DNA from: Spirodela intermedia
Lineage: Eukaryota > Streptophyta > Magnoliopsida > Alismatales > Araceae
Direction of reading: 5' to 3'
Assembly: GCA_902729315.2 (NCBI GenBank)
Contig: LR746279.1
Span: 1,440,001-1,504,000, forward strand
Length of the DNA: 64,000 nt
Both the position numbers and the translations under genes were made by a program. The stretch's first letter is position 1. Every line of letters starts with the position of its first letter. Positions 10,295 to 23,546 of the stretch are shown here, one piece after another. The notes under the pieces are model-generated. The model saw only the letters and a list, made by a program, of their open reading frames with translations, ran no database searches and was not told the DNA's origin.

Positions 10295-11953
10295 ATGCTC
10301 CACAGAAATGGGAACCTCCTCCGCCGGGCCTACTCCTTCCCCTCCGCCGCCGTATCTCCACACCGTCGCCGACCATTCCGGCCACCGCCGGCGGCGGCGG
10401 CGGCGGAAGATCGCCTCAAAGCCCTCTGCAAAAGCGGCCGGCTTGAAGAAGCCCTTCTTGAAATGGCGCTTCTCAGAGAAGCGATGGTTTGCAGCTCCTA
10501 CGACGCGCTTCTGACAGAGTCCATGAACCAGAGGTCCCTCCGCTCAGGGCAGAGAGTTCACGCCCACATTACCAAAACCCGCTACCTCCCTCCAATCTAC
10601 CTTTCCAACAGGATCATCGTCCTGTACGCGAAATGCGGCGAGCCCCAGGAAGCCCGGAAGATGCTCGAGCTAATGCCCCAGAGAACCGTCGTCTCTTGGA
10701 CCGCCGTGATCTCCGGCTTCTCTCGTGGGGACACCCACGGCGTCGCTATCCAGCTCCTCGTAAAGATGATCCGTGAAGGTAAACAGCTCCAGACTTCACC
10801 CTTTTCCGCGCACAGAGAATGACGTCACTCGTGCCTCGCAGGTACCTCCTCGCCGAATGAGTTCACTCTAGCGACGGTCCTCACTTCGTGCGCGGGGAAC
10901 GGGAATCTCGAAAATGGCGAGCAGGTGCATGCTCTCGCGATAAAAACCGGCCTTAAATCGCAGGTCTTCGTGGGCAGCTCCCTCCTCGACATGTACGCCA
11001 AGTCCGGGGAGATCCACGGAGCGCGGCGCGTGTTCGATGAGATGCCGCAGAGGGACATCGTCTCCTGCACCGCCATCGTCTCCGGGTACGCCCAGCTGGG
11101 CCACCACAGGGACGCGCTGGAGCTCTTCAAGCGGCTCCTTGCCGAAGGGATGGCGCCCAATTCCGTGACCTTTGCGGGCGTCCTCACTGCCCTTTCGGGG
11201 CTCTCCGCGCTCCACGGCGGCCGCCAACTCCACGGCCGCTTGATTCGCGCGGAGCTGCCGTTTCATGTCGAGATGGAGAATTCGCTCGTCGACATGTACT
11301 GCAAATCCGGGTGCCTCGTTTATGCCAGAAGGGTCTTCGATGGAATGCCCCAGCGAACGGTGGCGTCATGGAACTCGATCCTTGCAGGGTACGGGAGACA
11401 TGGGCTGGGGAGAGAAGCTCTGGCCATGTTTGACTCCATGGTGGAGGAAGGAGTCAACCCCGATGGGCTGACTTTCTTGGCCGTCCTCTCCGGCTGCGGC
11501 CATGGAGGGCTGGTCAACGAGGGGCTCCGTATTTTCCATCGCCTGATGAACGCCCACAGTGTACTGCCGGGGATGGAGCATTACGGCTGCATGGTTGACC
11601 TTCTGGGCCGCGCCGGAATGTTGGAGAAGGCCACGGAGATTGTAAGGGAGATGCCCTTCGAGCCGACGCCGGCCATCTGGGCCTCACTCTTGGGGGCCTC
11701 TCGGGCACATTCCAATATTCCCATGGCGGAATTCGCTGCCCAGATGATCTTCAAGACTGATCCCCGGAGCTCTGGGAGCTACGTGAATCTTGCCAATGTC
11801 TATGCAGTGAAGGGGCGATGGGAGGACACCTTCAGACTGAGGAAGATGATGGCGGCGAGGAGGCTGCCCAAGGAGCCAGGACGGAGCTGGATCGAGATTG
11901 AGAGGCCCAAGATGTGCGATGAAAAGGGGCCAGATCTTCTAGGCGAGTTCTAA
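10295..11953 (+). CDS. PLS-class pentatricopeptide repeat protein with E-type C-terminus
   Basis: Two exons (10295-10778 and 10842-11953) give 531 residues. The N-terminus (MLHRNGNLLRRAYSFPSAAV, rich in Arg/Ser and lacking acids) looks like a mitochondrial or plastid targeting peptide. Repeats follow in the PLS pattern. Typical pieces are SGQRVHAHITKTRY, SNRIIVLYAKCGEPQEARKM, PQRTVVSWTAVISGFSRG, SSLLDMYAKSGEIHGARRVF, ENSLVDMYCKSGCLVYARRV and GYGCMVDLLGRAG-like HYGCMVDLLGRAGMLEKATE. The end (SSGSYVNLANVYAVKGRWED then KEPGRSWIEIE) is an E motif, and there is no DYW deaminase domain. Such proteins bind organellar RNA, often as editing specificity factors that recruit a deaminase in trans. The intron is only 63 bp and contains an in-frame TGA, so it must be removed. 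The RNA target cannot be read with confidence. Confidence 0.9.
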
Positions 11954-12640
11954 ACGGCTAAGGCTGAGGGAATTTTTTCTTTCTTTTTTTGGGGTGTACA
12001 GATTGATGGGCTCTTCTCTTAATCGGTTCCTGTAATCGCGGAAATCTCACTGTTTTTGTTCAACACTAGTAATACCGACGGTCTCCGATCAACCATTTAA
12101 AGAAAAATATTGAAGTGCATTTGAAATATTTGATCATTTGTTTGCTTTTTTTTTATTCCACATTTGGAGTCAAATATCTCTCTCTCTCTATTCCACATTG
12201 GAGTCCAGTCTACCTCCCCCCTAACTCTCTCTCTATTCCTATTCCACATTTGGAGTCAAATCTACCTCCCCCGAACTCTCTCTCTCTCTCTCAGAGGAAA
12301 CGAAAACAACAAGGAAGAAGGGACATTGGGTGATATAAAAGGATTAGTTTTGAGTTCAAAAACTAGAAAATGGGACCCTAAAATGAACGGTTGGCTGAAG
12401 AAGAAGAGCTGACACTCCACAAAAGCATCGATTGTAGGAGGGAAGAGCCGACCCACCGGATCAAGAACACAACCACTTCCGCCACGGCAAATCAAGAACA
12501 TACTCGGTTCGGTTTGAAGATCTTCCGAATTACACGCAAAATTTGTAAAAAAGTTTAACCTACAAAACTCTTGTCCTCGAGCTGAAATTAAAAATACGAA
12601 CGAACTGATGCTGATGATGAAAACGATGGTTATAATTACC
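11954..12640. other. Convergent 3' flanks of PPR gene and eL31 gene
   Basis: This spacer of 687 bp lies between two convergent genes. It contains the minisatellite at 12153-12293 and otherwise unremarkable AT-rich sequence that should include the 3' untranslated regions of both genes. No coding region was recognised. Confidence 0.5.
12153..12293 (+). repeat. Minisatellite of three ~45-60 bp units built on 'attccacatttggagtc' plus CT tract
   Basis: Three successive units share 'attccacat(t)tggagtc(aa/ca)', followed by 'tctacctccccc(c/g)aactctctctct'. The first unit lacks the central part. Units are separated by CT tracts, suggesting growth by slippage and unequal exchange. Confidence 0.7.
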
Positions 12641-13505
<865 letters not shown>

Positions 13506-13668
13506 CCCTTCCCCTGCGGCTGCCTGCGAACAGGATGGCGTCAACAAGAATATATATACCTATAAGGGGCTTCTAGAAGAAGACCCATGTTTACCATACA
13601 ATTACGACCCTACCACTACCCCCCTTGTTGGGTAATTATTAGGCCGTAATATCGACCCCTCCTAGCCC

Positions 13669-14185
13669 AAAAATAACATGGTCCACCTTATTTCGGCCCA
13701 TAGACAGTCCACTAATGGGCAACATGAGGCCCAAAAGGTAAGTCCGGGTCAACATGTTGGGTCCATCCGATTGACCCAATTGACCCAAGTAAGGTCAAGG
13801 GCAACTGTGGCCTGAAGAGTTGACCTATCTAGAATGATTCAGCTTGGCAATATTTTTTGCACCGGTTGAAATAGATCCAGAAGTGTCCACTGAGCTTACA
13901 ATTCGGGTTGACCTAGCCCATCTAACTGTCAACATGGGTCGAATTGCTTAAACCCAAGAGGGTTGACCCAAGTAAAGTCAAGGGCAACTGTGGCCGGAAG
14001 AGTAGACCTATGTAGAGGGATTCAGCTTGGCAATATTCTGCTCTTGCTGAAACAGATCCAGAAGTATTCACTAAGCTTACAATGCGGGTTGACTCGTCCA
14101 GATTGAAAAACAATTGACCGAACCCATCAAACTGTCAAGTTGGGTCAAATTGGTCAAACTCAAGAGGGTTGACCCATGGTCCCCA
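13669..14185 (+). repeat. TTGAC-rich dispersed repeat, copy A
   Basis: This non-coding block begins 'aaaataacatggtccacctt' and is built from two internal direct repeats (about 13785-13915 and 13965-14100). They share 'ggtcaagggcaactgtggcc', 'gttgacctatctagaatgat' and 'ccactgagcttacaattcgg'-type words. A second copy of the whole block lies at 15819-16281 inside the neighbouring gene. TTGAC/GTCAA words occur every few tens of bases. The block occupies the 3' flank of the GH127 gene and the upstream side of eL31. Its class (MITE, SINE or LTR fragment) is not evident. Confidence 0.8.
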
Positions 14186-14304
14186 TTACATTCAGAGCCT
14201 AGACACGGGCAGCAAGATTAATTATAACGGCTAGCCACTAGAAGAAAGAAAGCTTTCCCTTTCCCGTTAATATCGCTTGGTAATGGCGCTGAAGAGGACG
14301 AAGC

Positions 14305-17300
14305 TCAGCCGCCAATGCTGAAGTAGGCCGTATAAGATTCATCTTTCAGGCTCATCAATGGCTCCAAGAGGAAGTCCCTGGTGGCGCCCTTGGCCACGAA
14401 GCTGATGGGGTTGTACCCCCTCATCGGTGCGTTCAGAGAGAAGCTCGCCGCCGCCGGAGAAGCGGCGGCGGCGCCGAGCCGGACGGACTCGCCGGGGGAG
14501 AACGCCGCCGCGCCGAGGATGTAGCAGCCGGGGCGGCCCAGCGACTCAAAGGAGACGGTGCCGTTCTTCCCGTCCAGCCCGGCGACGACGCGGAAGGTGG
14601 AGTCCGCGGCGGCCCCGGCGGCGGCGACGGTGAGGACTCCGCCCGGTGCCGGCGGCGCCGCCACTACCATGCCGGGGAGGTCGAGGGGTTCGAGCATCAC
14701 CAGCTGCTCCGGCACCGGCGAGGGGCTCGCCGGGACGAGGCGGAAAGTGGCGTGGACTGCGGCATCGGATCCCTCGCGGGGTAGCTCCGCCATGGCGATG
14801 GAGCCGTTGGAGTTGGAGAGGACCAGAGCGGCGGCGCCGCTGCTGGCGAAGGCCTGGGTGAGGGAGATCAGCTGGGAGAGGTGGCCGGAGGGGACGGCAG
14901 TGATCCAGTCCGCCGGAGACTTGGCGCCGCCGGGGCTCAGCCGCCAGTCGGTCTTGGACAGGCCGGCGAGGAGGTACGGGCCGAAGAGGATCGCCTGCAC
15001 GGAGGCGTACTCCGGCCGTTCATCTGCGGGGAGTAATTTTTCTCAGCTGTCACAGATCAGAAGAACGGAGGAGGAAGAAGAAGGCGGTGGCGAGAAGAAG
15101 AGAAGGACCTTCAATGGCCTCCATCCGCAGACCGACGGGCAACTGGAGGGTGAGCTTGTCTCCGGGAGACCATTTTCTGGTGATCGAGAGGAAGTTACCT
15201 GTTGAAGGCAAGAAAATGCCGTCAAACGAAGCTTCAGATGATGAAAATTTCACGCTGATATGGGTGAACTCTAATCTCTCTCTCTCTCTCTGGTTTAGCC
15301 AATCTACTGATGGTTACATACATCCTAAGAAAGAATCACTGAATCATTGTAGAGGAAAAGGCGAGGAGGAGGATAAGAACAAGAAGATAATTTTACCAGG
15401 CAGAGGAACGTTCAGTGATTCGTCATTTAGGGCCGCCTTTGCATCGCTCCTGGTCCAAAACGGAATCCGCAGGTTCAGTTCAGAAGATTGTGCGGCTGCC
15501 TGAATGAAGCAGGCACAAATATAGTAAGTCCTATCAATTGCAGAACAGGCTGGTCAACTTATCTATGAGCATAACGGGAGTCACCTTCACAGGAGAAAAA
15601 GTCAACGTCACTCGGAGGTAAGGCTCCGAAGAAGCCAGGGGTTCGACCTTTTGACCGAGTCTGATGCCCCCAGATTTCCAATTGAGGGAATTAGACACGT
15701 ACTGAACGATGTAGAGGCTCGGTGTGCTGCCGCCCTTCTCAAAGTATATGGAATCCCCAAGCTTTGAGAATGATTCGATTCCTTGGGAAATTATAAAAAT
15801 AAATAAATTAAAAAGGCGAAAAATAACATGGTCCACCTTATTTCGGCCCATATAAAAAGTCCGATAATGGGTAACGTCAGGCCCAAAAGGTAATTCTGGG
15901 TCAACATGCTGGATCCCATCCAACTGACCCAACAAAGCTGGAAAGTCGACCCAAAGTCAGGGGCAACTGTGGCCGGAAGAGTTGACCTATCTAGAATGAT
16001 TCAGCTTTGCAATATTTTTTTTGCACTGGTTGAAATAGATCCATCTGTCTATCAACATGGTCAAATTGGTCAAACCCAAGAAGGTTGACCCAAGTAAAGT
16101 CTAGGGTTGACCCAAAATGTAGCTGGAAGAGTTGACCTATCTAGAGTGATTCAGCTTGACAATATTCTGCATTGGTTGAAGCAGATCCAGAAATGTCCAC
16201 TAAGCTTACAATGAGGGTTGACTCGTCCAGATTGGAAAACAATTGACCAAACCCATCTAACTGTCAACATGGGTCAAATTGGAAAATAACTTGGAAAAAA
16301 AGGTCCGAAGGAGAAAATAACTTGGAAAAAAAGTTCCGAAGGAGAAAATAACTTGGAAAAAAAAGGTCCGAAGGAGAAAATAACTTGGACAATAAACGGA
16401 ACCCACCTGTCCCATAGCAACACCAAAATGAGCTAAATTGGGTTCCCCAGCCATGGTAGCTCTTTGCTTTTGACACCCCAACACCCAGAGGAAGCATGTA
16501 GATCATTATTCCAGGGTCTGTTCCTCTCTGGATGCTTAGAACACCGTTGGTCATGGCTCTCTCATAATAATCGACATAACTCATCTCCCTGGTCCATCTG
16601 AATAAGTTGCGAGAGACCTGCATCACGAAATGTCAACGCAATTGAACTGATAAAAGTCATGATGCCTTTCACGGTACTTTTTTTGCTTCCGGTTTTCTGA
16701 TTTCTTGTTTGGCGTACAGAATTATATGCTAAAAAGGGAAATGAAGGACTTCATGTTCTATCAGGAAGAAGCGCCATGATTTCCAAACCTTGAGCATGTT
16801 GTATGTGGTACAAGATTCCTCGTTTTCAGTCTTGAGAGTCTCTGCTAAATGCTTCGGATCAGACCTGTTAAAGTAGCATTTTGGTCACAATTTTGGCAGC
16901 AGATGCTGGATAAAGTAATATTTGGTGATGGATGCATGAGGAGATCTCAAGATCCATGCAGTAATTGCTTGAACTGACAGTGTTCTGGGAATCTGATAAA
17001 AGGTACCCTCAGAGTATAGAGGAAGGAACATAAACTACTTCGGTCCATTTCCCCAAAATTATGTGATTTGGCCAAAAGGGTATGAAATAGCAAGCTGGAA
17101 AACCTATTTTTAGTATCCAAGATGAAGAGGTATGAACGTATGAAATTTCCAAGATGAGGTTGAAAAAGGTGAACGTCGATTCCTCAGATGCAAATATTTA
17201 AAATAATATGAAATGCTACTATTAATTCTATCCATAAATAGTAGGGAAGCCCATAATCCAGCAAGCATGCAGAACCTTTGTGAGCAAAGGCTGTTAAAAT

Positions 17301-19649
17301 ATGTGATTACCAGAACTCGCCGAAAGAGGTTCCACCAGTGGCATAGCTATGAGAAGAATTAATGATATCCATGAAGTACGTTCCAATGTCCTGTCAAAAT
17401 ATGAGTCGGAGATTTTTCCACATAAAGACGTTTTAATTTAAGGTAAAAATGAGTCAAGAGAAGAATTCATCGAATGAAAATAGTGCTGAGGCATAATTTT
17501 ACAAACATAAAATGAGAAATTAATATTCTGAGAACCCTATAGATTCGGCGAGCTGTCTCCATATTATCTTAATTTCCAGAGTGTTCTATGTACAAAATCA
17601 ATGTGAAATAAACATATAATCTCTGGATTACAACCATACTTAAAGATTAAATAAGAAAATGAGTGCAATGGCTTCTTAGTAAGGTTCTTTTATAATCAAA
17701 TTCAGTTATCCATTTTAAAGTATTTTTCAATAATTTAATTCAACAGAAAAGACTTTTTGTTTAACATCGTCGTCTGTGAACTTTCTCATGGGATGGCATC
17801 CCACAATACCTTGCAGGCTAGAATTGATGTAACATTTATCATCAACATCAAGGACATTGTTAGCATAAACGATTTTGTGGTGAAGGTACCTTATAAAGTG
17901 GATCGCCTGTTATCTCATAACGTCTTTGAGCACCAATAACAATTGGAATATGCGTGTTGGCATGAAAACCTGAAAGGCTATCAGACTGAAGACAAGAATG
18001 AGAAATGAAATATTCAGTCCAGAGAAACATGAATTAAAATTAGTATAATGGCATGATGTTTGGAAATAGATGAAGAATTTTTTATTACTAATGAAAATTA
18101 CTTTGCTCATTTATGTAAAGAAAAAGGGGGCAAAGGTTGGTTTCACAAGTAATATACTGTTTCACACTACAGAATGATATGATGCTAAGAAAGTATAAAT
18201 TCTTATGTACTCAATCCTGTCAAGTTCATATTCATTAAGCACCCCTACATATGCTAGATAATAATCATCTAGTCTTTTAGTATTCACGTGTTCATGTGTC
18301 TTCATAATTTGCATTTTACTCGAGAGAAGTTGCAGAAGAAAATCTGAAATCCTATGACAATCTTGATTTCTGAGTCATCTTTTACAAAAAGTAAATTAGT
18401 TAGAACAGTCATCAATTAAAAAAAAATGGATGGATCCTTGATTTTGATGGTGTTTACAACTTTCCTCAAGCAGACATTTAAGTTTAAACTGAAGTTTCTA
18501 AAAATAAACGAATCATTATTTGCATGGGCATGGTAAACATCTCACCTGAACGGCGAGTAAACCTAGAAAGCAAGGTTTGTCAAAAAGATGAGCCAGTTTC
18601 AAATGCTTCTGATCTCCCTGCATTTAAACAAAAATAATAAGAACAACAACAACAACAAACCACACATTAAACTCCGATCATAGACGGAAATAAAGAACAG
18701 GTACTGTAAATAGTAAGATAATCAAGTCATTTGTATAGCCTGGATGTTGGACTAAAATATCTATAAACCTCTACCACCAATTTCCTCAGTGTCAAGTTCA
18801 AGCCACACATCTAGCAAGCACAGAATCATTGACAACGGTAAATTTTTGCGAACACAATGTTGCTAGGATAGCAATTATTTTGATACAATTTGTACAGCAC
18901 AACTATATAAGTTTCATGGGCATAATGTTTATACGATACATCCTGAGGACATGAAACATTATACAACTGAGTGACTTATCTACTGTGACATTCTCGTTGA
19001 GATATCATACATCCGAATCCTGAAATGGTAAGGATAATAAGAATTCAATGTACATACTTAATCAGCACCACTCATAAATCGTCTTCAAATATTTTCCAGG
19101 ACATATATTATAATACAAATCCATTTCACAAATAAACAAATATAACACGTTTAGAAAGAACAAGAGCAGACCGCTTAACTACAAGATGTTAAAACGAAAT
19201 ATAACAATAGAAGTCTATGGCCACGAATGATCAGTCAAAAGTGTTGACCTAATGACAACGCTTTTTCTTGTTTAAATGGCGCCGGGCAGCTGGATGTGAA
19301 TTTTATTTTGTTTTCTAGGAATAAAGACTTATTTTTAACCATCAGGATGGGTGGAGACTTGCCCTAATTGGGATCATGTCAAACAAACCAAAATAAGTCT
19401 CGGATTCGAGCCAAGGCAGCTTCATATTTGGGATGCCTGTTATGTGATTGCATACTGCCTGTGTTAATCTCAGTTTACAGTTTCAACACCTGCTTCCAGC
19501 CTAAGATAGAATCAAACCAAGATCATGTAACGAAGGCAATTGACATTATAATAACCCCGAAAACTAAAACTACCAACCACTTCCACAGCTAGTATGCTCC
19601 ATCGTACTCTTCAATCATCGCATTTTGATCCATAAACTCGGGGATTTTT

Positions 19650-19694
<45 letters not shown>

Positions 19695-21331
19695 CAATGA
19701 GAAAAGACACCTATCAAGTATAAGTAAACAAAGTGACACACCTTGGAGTTAAAAAGAATCAGAGAATAATACCGTAATGCTGTATAGGTTATAGAGGACA
19801 TCGTTCATGCCTCCCGTTTCCTCATTGAGAGAGGTCCAATGTCTCTCTATGGTATATTTTTTTATCACATTTTCCACCCGATTACCAAAGTATTCGGCCA
19901 TCCAGACCACCATTTGCAATGCTTCGTTGTTTCCAGCATATAAATACTGGTCCAATAGGCCTGCCATGATCTGTCAAACGTCAACGTTAATCCCTATAGA
20001 TGAAAGTCTGTTTGAGATGGCTTTTCATGAAACTCATATGGTACCTTGTGTATGGTGTAGTAAGGCGCCCAAACAGATCTGAGAGCCTCAAAACGGTCAA
20101 AAAGCTCAGTAGGAAACGCTGAAAGGTACCCAGTGCCCATTTTCTTCTGGCAAGCATTAAGAGCTTCAACTACAGCAGACATTTTCTGATAAAGCGTATC
20201 ATTATGAGTAGAAGCCCACATTTTAGCAGATGCGCTCATGTAATGCCCTGAAAACATGTCAAAAATCTCACTGCTTTACTCCACGCAAGGCATCATAAAG
20301 TAGGAAATGAGGGTTACCACTTTGACTAAAAAATGCTTCGTTAGGTAATGAACAGTCGGCCTTTATATTCCAATCATACTACGCCTTAAGGAAACATGTT
20401 TAATAGGCCCATGGAAGGCAGCATATGACGGATTTGTTTAGAAAAAAAAACAATAATACTCTAAAAAAAATATGCACCAAATTGAAGATCTATGAAGTAA
20501 CTGCATAGAACAATTTAACTAAGAAACAGTAGGAATTGAGTTATCCTCTTGCTTAAAGGTCTCTAAAAAACAAAAAAGAACAAATTCGAGCAGAGAATGG
20601 AAAAAAGTCATATAAAAATTGAATAAATAATTCGTCGTCCACATGCACATCAAGATTCCCAAAGCCTTTGGCAACAAATATGTCGAAAATACGTGCTTTA
20701 GAATTAGAGCGGTTCAAATATACTCCCGTTCTATCACTAGAACTGCAGAACAAGATTAATGAGCATAAAACCTACCAACAAAATGACCCCTGAGCTCTAT
20801 GTCCGGTGATTCCCATCCTCCATATGGTTTGCCAGGATATTGCAGACCTGCCTGCTTCCGGAAGCTCCACACTAGCTGGTCCACATCCAACATCAACAAG
20901 TATTCAAGATTCGTTCTCTGTGCCTCCCCGTGCCTAGAATCTGGATCCAGCCGCACATCATGAAGAGATAGTTCCTGAAGAAAATCCCCGCCCGCAGAAA
21001 TTTGACCATGTGGACTCTTTATCCTTCGATAGAGCACTGCCCAATCGAACTCCTCTCTTGGACCGCCTCTCCTCATAAGCTTCCGCGAGAGCAGCTCCAT
21101 CCATGCCGACTCCTCAGGTGGATTCAAATGGAGGTGATGGGAGAGGATTTCTTCCTTCTCACTCGCGTTTTTACTTACCAAGAGTTGATAGCGAAGTGTG
21201 TGTGAGACACCAGAGTTCGTGCATTCCTTCGCAGACCCACAATCCGGGAGTATACATGCTAGTAGAAGCAGTACATACAAAACCCAGGCCTCCTTTCTTC
21301 CAGCAGCAACAACAGACACAAAATTAGCCAT
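14305..21331 (-). CDS. GH127 / DUF1680 family glycosidase (beta-L-arabinofuranosidase-like)
   Basis: Twelve exons splice in phase: 21331-20776, 20247-20045, 19970-19773, 18617-18546, 17985-17890, 17390-17311, 16864-16789, 16617-16407, 15781-15585, 15499-15397, 15198-15109 and 15023-14305. They give 866 residues. A signal peptide (VLYVLLLLACILPDCGSA) implies secretion to the cell wall. The catalytic domain shows FLQELSLHDVRLDPDSRHGE, GGWESPDIELRGHFVG, SLNEETGGMNDVLYNLYSIT, FHANTHIPIVIG, ENEESCTTYNMLK and FWCCYGTG. In bacterial GH127 (HypBA1), the Glu-x-Cys and Cys-Cys positions hold zinc and supply the nucleophile, and both are kept here. The C-terminal part carries DESYTAYFSIGG. Intron 8 contains repeat copy B and a minisatellite; intron 3 contains a long TA tract. 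The plant substrate is probably arabinosylated wall glycoprotein, by inference. Confidence 0.95.
15819..16281 (+). repeat. TTGAC-rich dispersed repeat, copy B, inside a GH127 intron
   Basis: It starts with the same 'aaaataacatggtccacctt' as copy A at 13669 and keeps the same order: 'atttcggccca', 'aggcccaaaaggtaa', 'gggtcaacatg', 'ggcaactgtggcc', 'gttgacctatctag'. It again contains two internal units. The pair are direct repeats about 2.1 kb apart. It fills most of the 625-bp intron between exons 8 and 9 of the glycosidase gene. Confidence 0.8.
16282..16391 (+). repeat. 31-32 bp minisatellite, about 3.5 units
   Basis: The unit 'ggagaaaataacttggaaaa' followed by 'aaaggtccgaa' is repeated with one or two differences. 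The array lies between repeat copy B and the exon-8 donor site, whose exon ends at 16407. It stops about 15 bp short of the splice donor. Confidence 0.9.
19652..19689 (+). repeat. (TA)19 microsatellite in a GH127 intron
   Basis: This is an uninterrupted TA dinucleotide run in the intron between exons 3 and 4 of the glycosidase gene. It is likely to be highly variable in length. Confidence 0.95.
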
Positions 21332-23444
21332 TCTACTAGGGAAGATGCCACACAGAAGAACAACTCAGGCACCGGAAGAAATCAAATGCATCCAATGTCG
21401 CGAATGCAATATGCAAGTGCCCAACAATCTCACTGTGTTTCACAACCCATCTCTCAAGTAGCTGTGACAGAGGCAGAGGGATGAGCTTCTCTGGCGCCAG
21501 TAGTGTCAGTTCATTCAAGTGGATCCATATAAAGGCTGATCCGAGAAACGGCAAAAAGTACTACCAAGTCCGCAGCCCTGCTCCAGAAGGCAAGCAAGAG
21601 CAACAGAAAGCAACCTAAAAAGTCCAGACGATAAAGTGATCGATGGGAGTGGAGTAGCTAAGATTCAAGATGAAGCAACGGCGTGAATTGGATAGAACCG
21701 ACCGCTTCAAACTTTGAGGAATCACCCGTGAGCAGGCTCTTCCTCAAGGAGAGCGGACAACTGAGGAAAACACTGGGGCGGGCACTGGCAGAGAGCACAT
21801 AAAGGCCGGCGGTGGACAAAAGAGTATCACGGGAGATTCCTGGTGTCAGCTCCCGCTTTCAACCCTGCGGCTCCCTTCCCGCCGCCCGGTAATTTTGGGA
21901 ATACCCGCGCTTCGCCGCTTCCCTCCATTTCCTCGCGGCGCATCCGCCGCTCCCTCGCCTCCGGGAATCCACTAAGAACAGAGCTGCCGATGATGATGAT
22001 GGCGGGGAGGTAGAGAGAGGAAGAGAGAGAGAGAGAGAGAGAGGGGGGCATGATCCAACTAACTGTGCACGATCCGGTAGGACCATATGGAGGAGAGGAA
22101 TCACGCGTGGTCAATTTAAAAGTGAATGATTTAACGACATTGGGAGGGTACAGGCGTGCGCGTAATGTTTCATATATACCACTCTTACCTAATATAAAAA
22201 CTAATAACCCTATAAATTAAATATTTGCGTCTATACTTTATATTTCTAACTAACAACCAAGACCAACCAAATATATCTATTTAATGTGTGCTCATTATAG
22301 TTAAATAGGAAAAAAAATAGCCATATTAATTGTTAGAGAGTGAGATGTAAGAAAGAACAATTTATAAAAAAACTAGAAGAAAACTAAGAATTATCAACCA
22401 AGAGATGAAAATAAATATCACATTAGAAGACAATTAAGCTATTGGTGATGATAATTAAATAAACTAAATATGTCAAATAAAATTATGATCCTAGGTCAAC
22501 ATATCATACTATAAAGGGAATTTATTCCTTTTTGAAATCATTTGAATCATAATGGTGGATGAAGGCTATCACAATTGAGAGGTGACATTATATATGCAAA
22601 AATTAGAAGAACTTATGAATTGATCATGTTCAGCTTTGTCTGAGTATTATGAATGTAAAATCATAACCTTCAATCATCATAAACATTATTTCATTGAAAT
22701 TATTCCATATGTGTTCATAGAAGAGGATATTTCACCCCCCTTTAAGTCCACAAGAGATTGATCATAAGTCAACATGATAAAAAAAAAGGTCCCTAAGGCT
22801 ATGAAGGGAAACTTTCTATAAGTAGAAATTTAATTAAAATTAACCTAGAAAAAGGAAAAACTATTTAAGTGACCCTTAGAGAAGGAAGAGTTATGGTGGA
22901 GCACTCTTTAAAATTCAGGGGAATTATTTTAAATTAAATAAAGCGTAGAAAATAACAAAAATTGAGGAGCATTCAAATTTTGACACATTTAACATGTGCC
23001 CATACCTCTTATTAGGCTACATCACTTAGTTATTTAAAAAATCATGAATATGAAGGCAAGAATTGTGGCTATTCACAATGAGACATTTTAAAGTCAAACA
23101 CAGAGAAATTGAAACCTAAAGAATACCCCCCTAAGAGTATGAATTATGTCTATGGTATCATTCTAAACGATATTATCTTTACATATTTGTGCATTCCTCA
23201 TTATTAGTTTACATTATTTGTTTTTTCAAATAAATATTTAAAAAATATTTATGAATATACTCCACTTGCGTGTGTATGAAGATATGAATTATTAGAGCTG
23301 GTACATTCGTTGTTCCATTATATTTTTCATGGAATATTATGTAACTACTTGAATGATTGAAGATGACGTCTCCCCTCCAAACGGAGTTGAATAGATAGCT
23401 TGAACTTTTTTTTTAGGGTCTCTCTCTGTCTGCCACCGAGATAT

Positions 23445-23476
<32 letters not shown>

Positions 23477-23494
23477 GGAGAGAGAGGGAGTGAG

Positions 23495-23546
<52 letters not shown>

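Noticed and set aside
14558-15205. Plus-strand frame across the last GH127 exons
   Set aside because: Minus-strand exons align end to end with the GH127/DUF1680 C-terminus in phase; the plus frame has no similarity.
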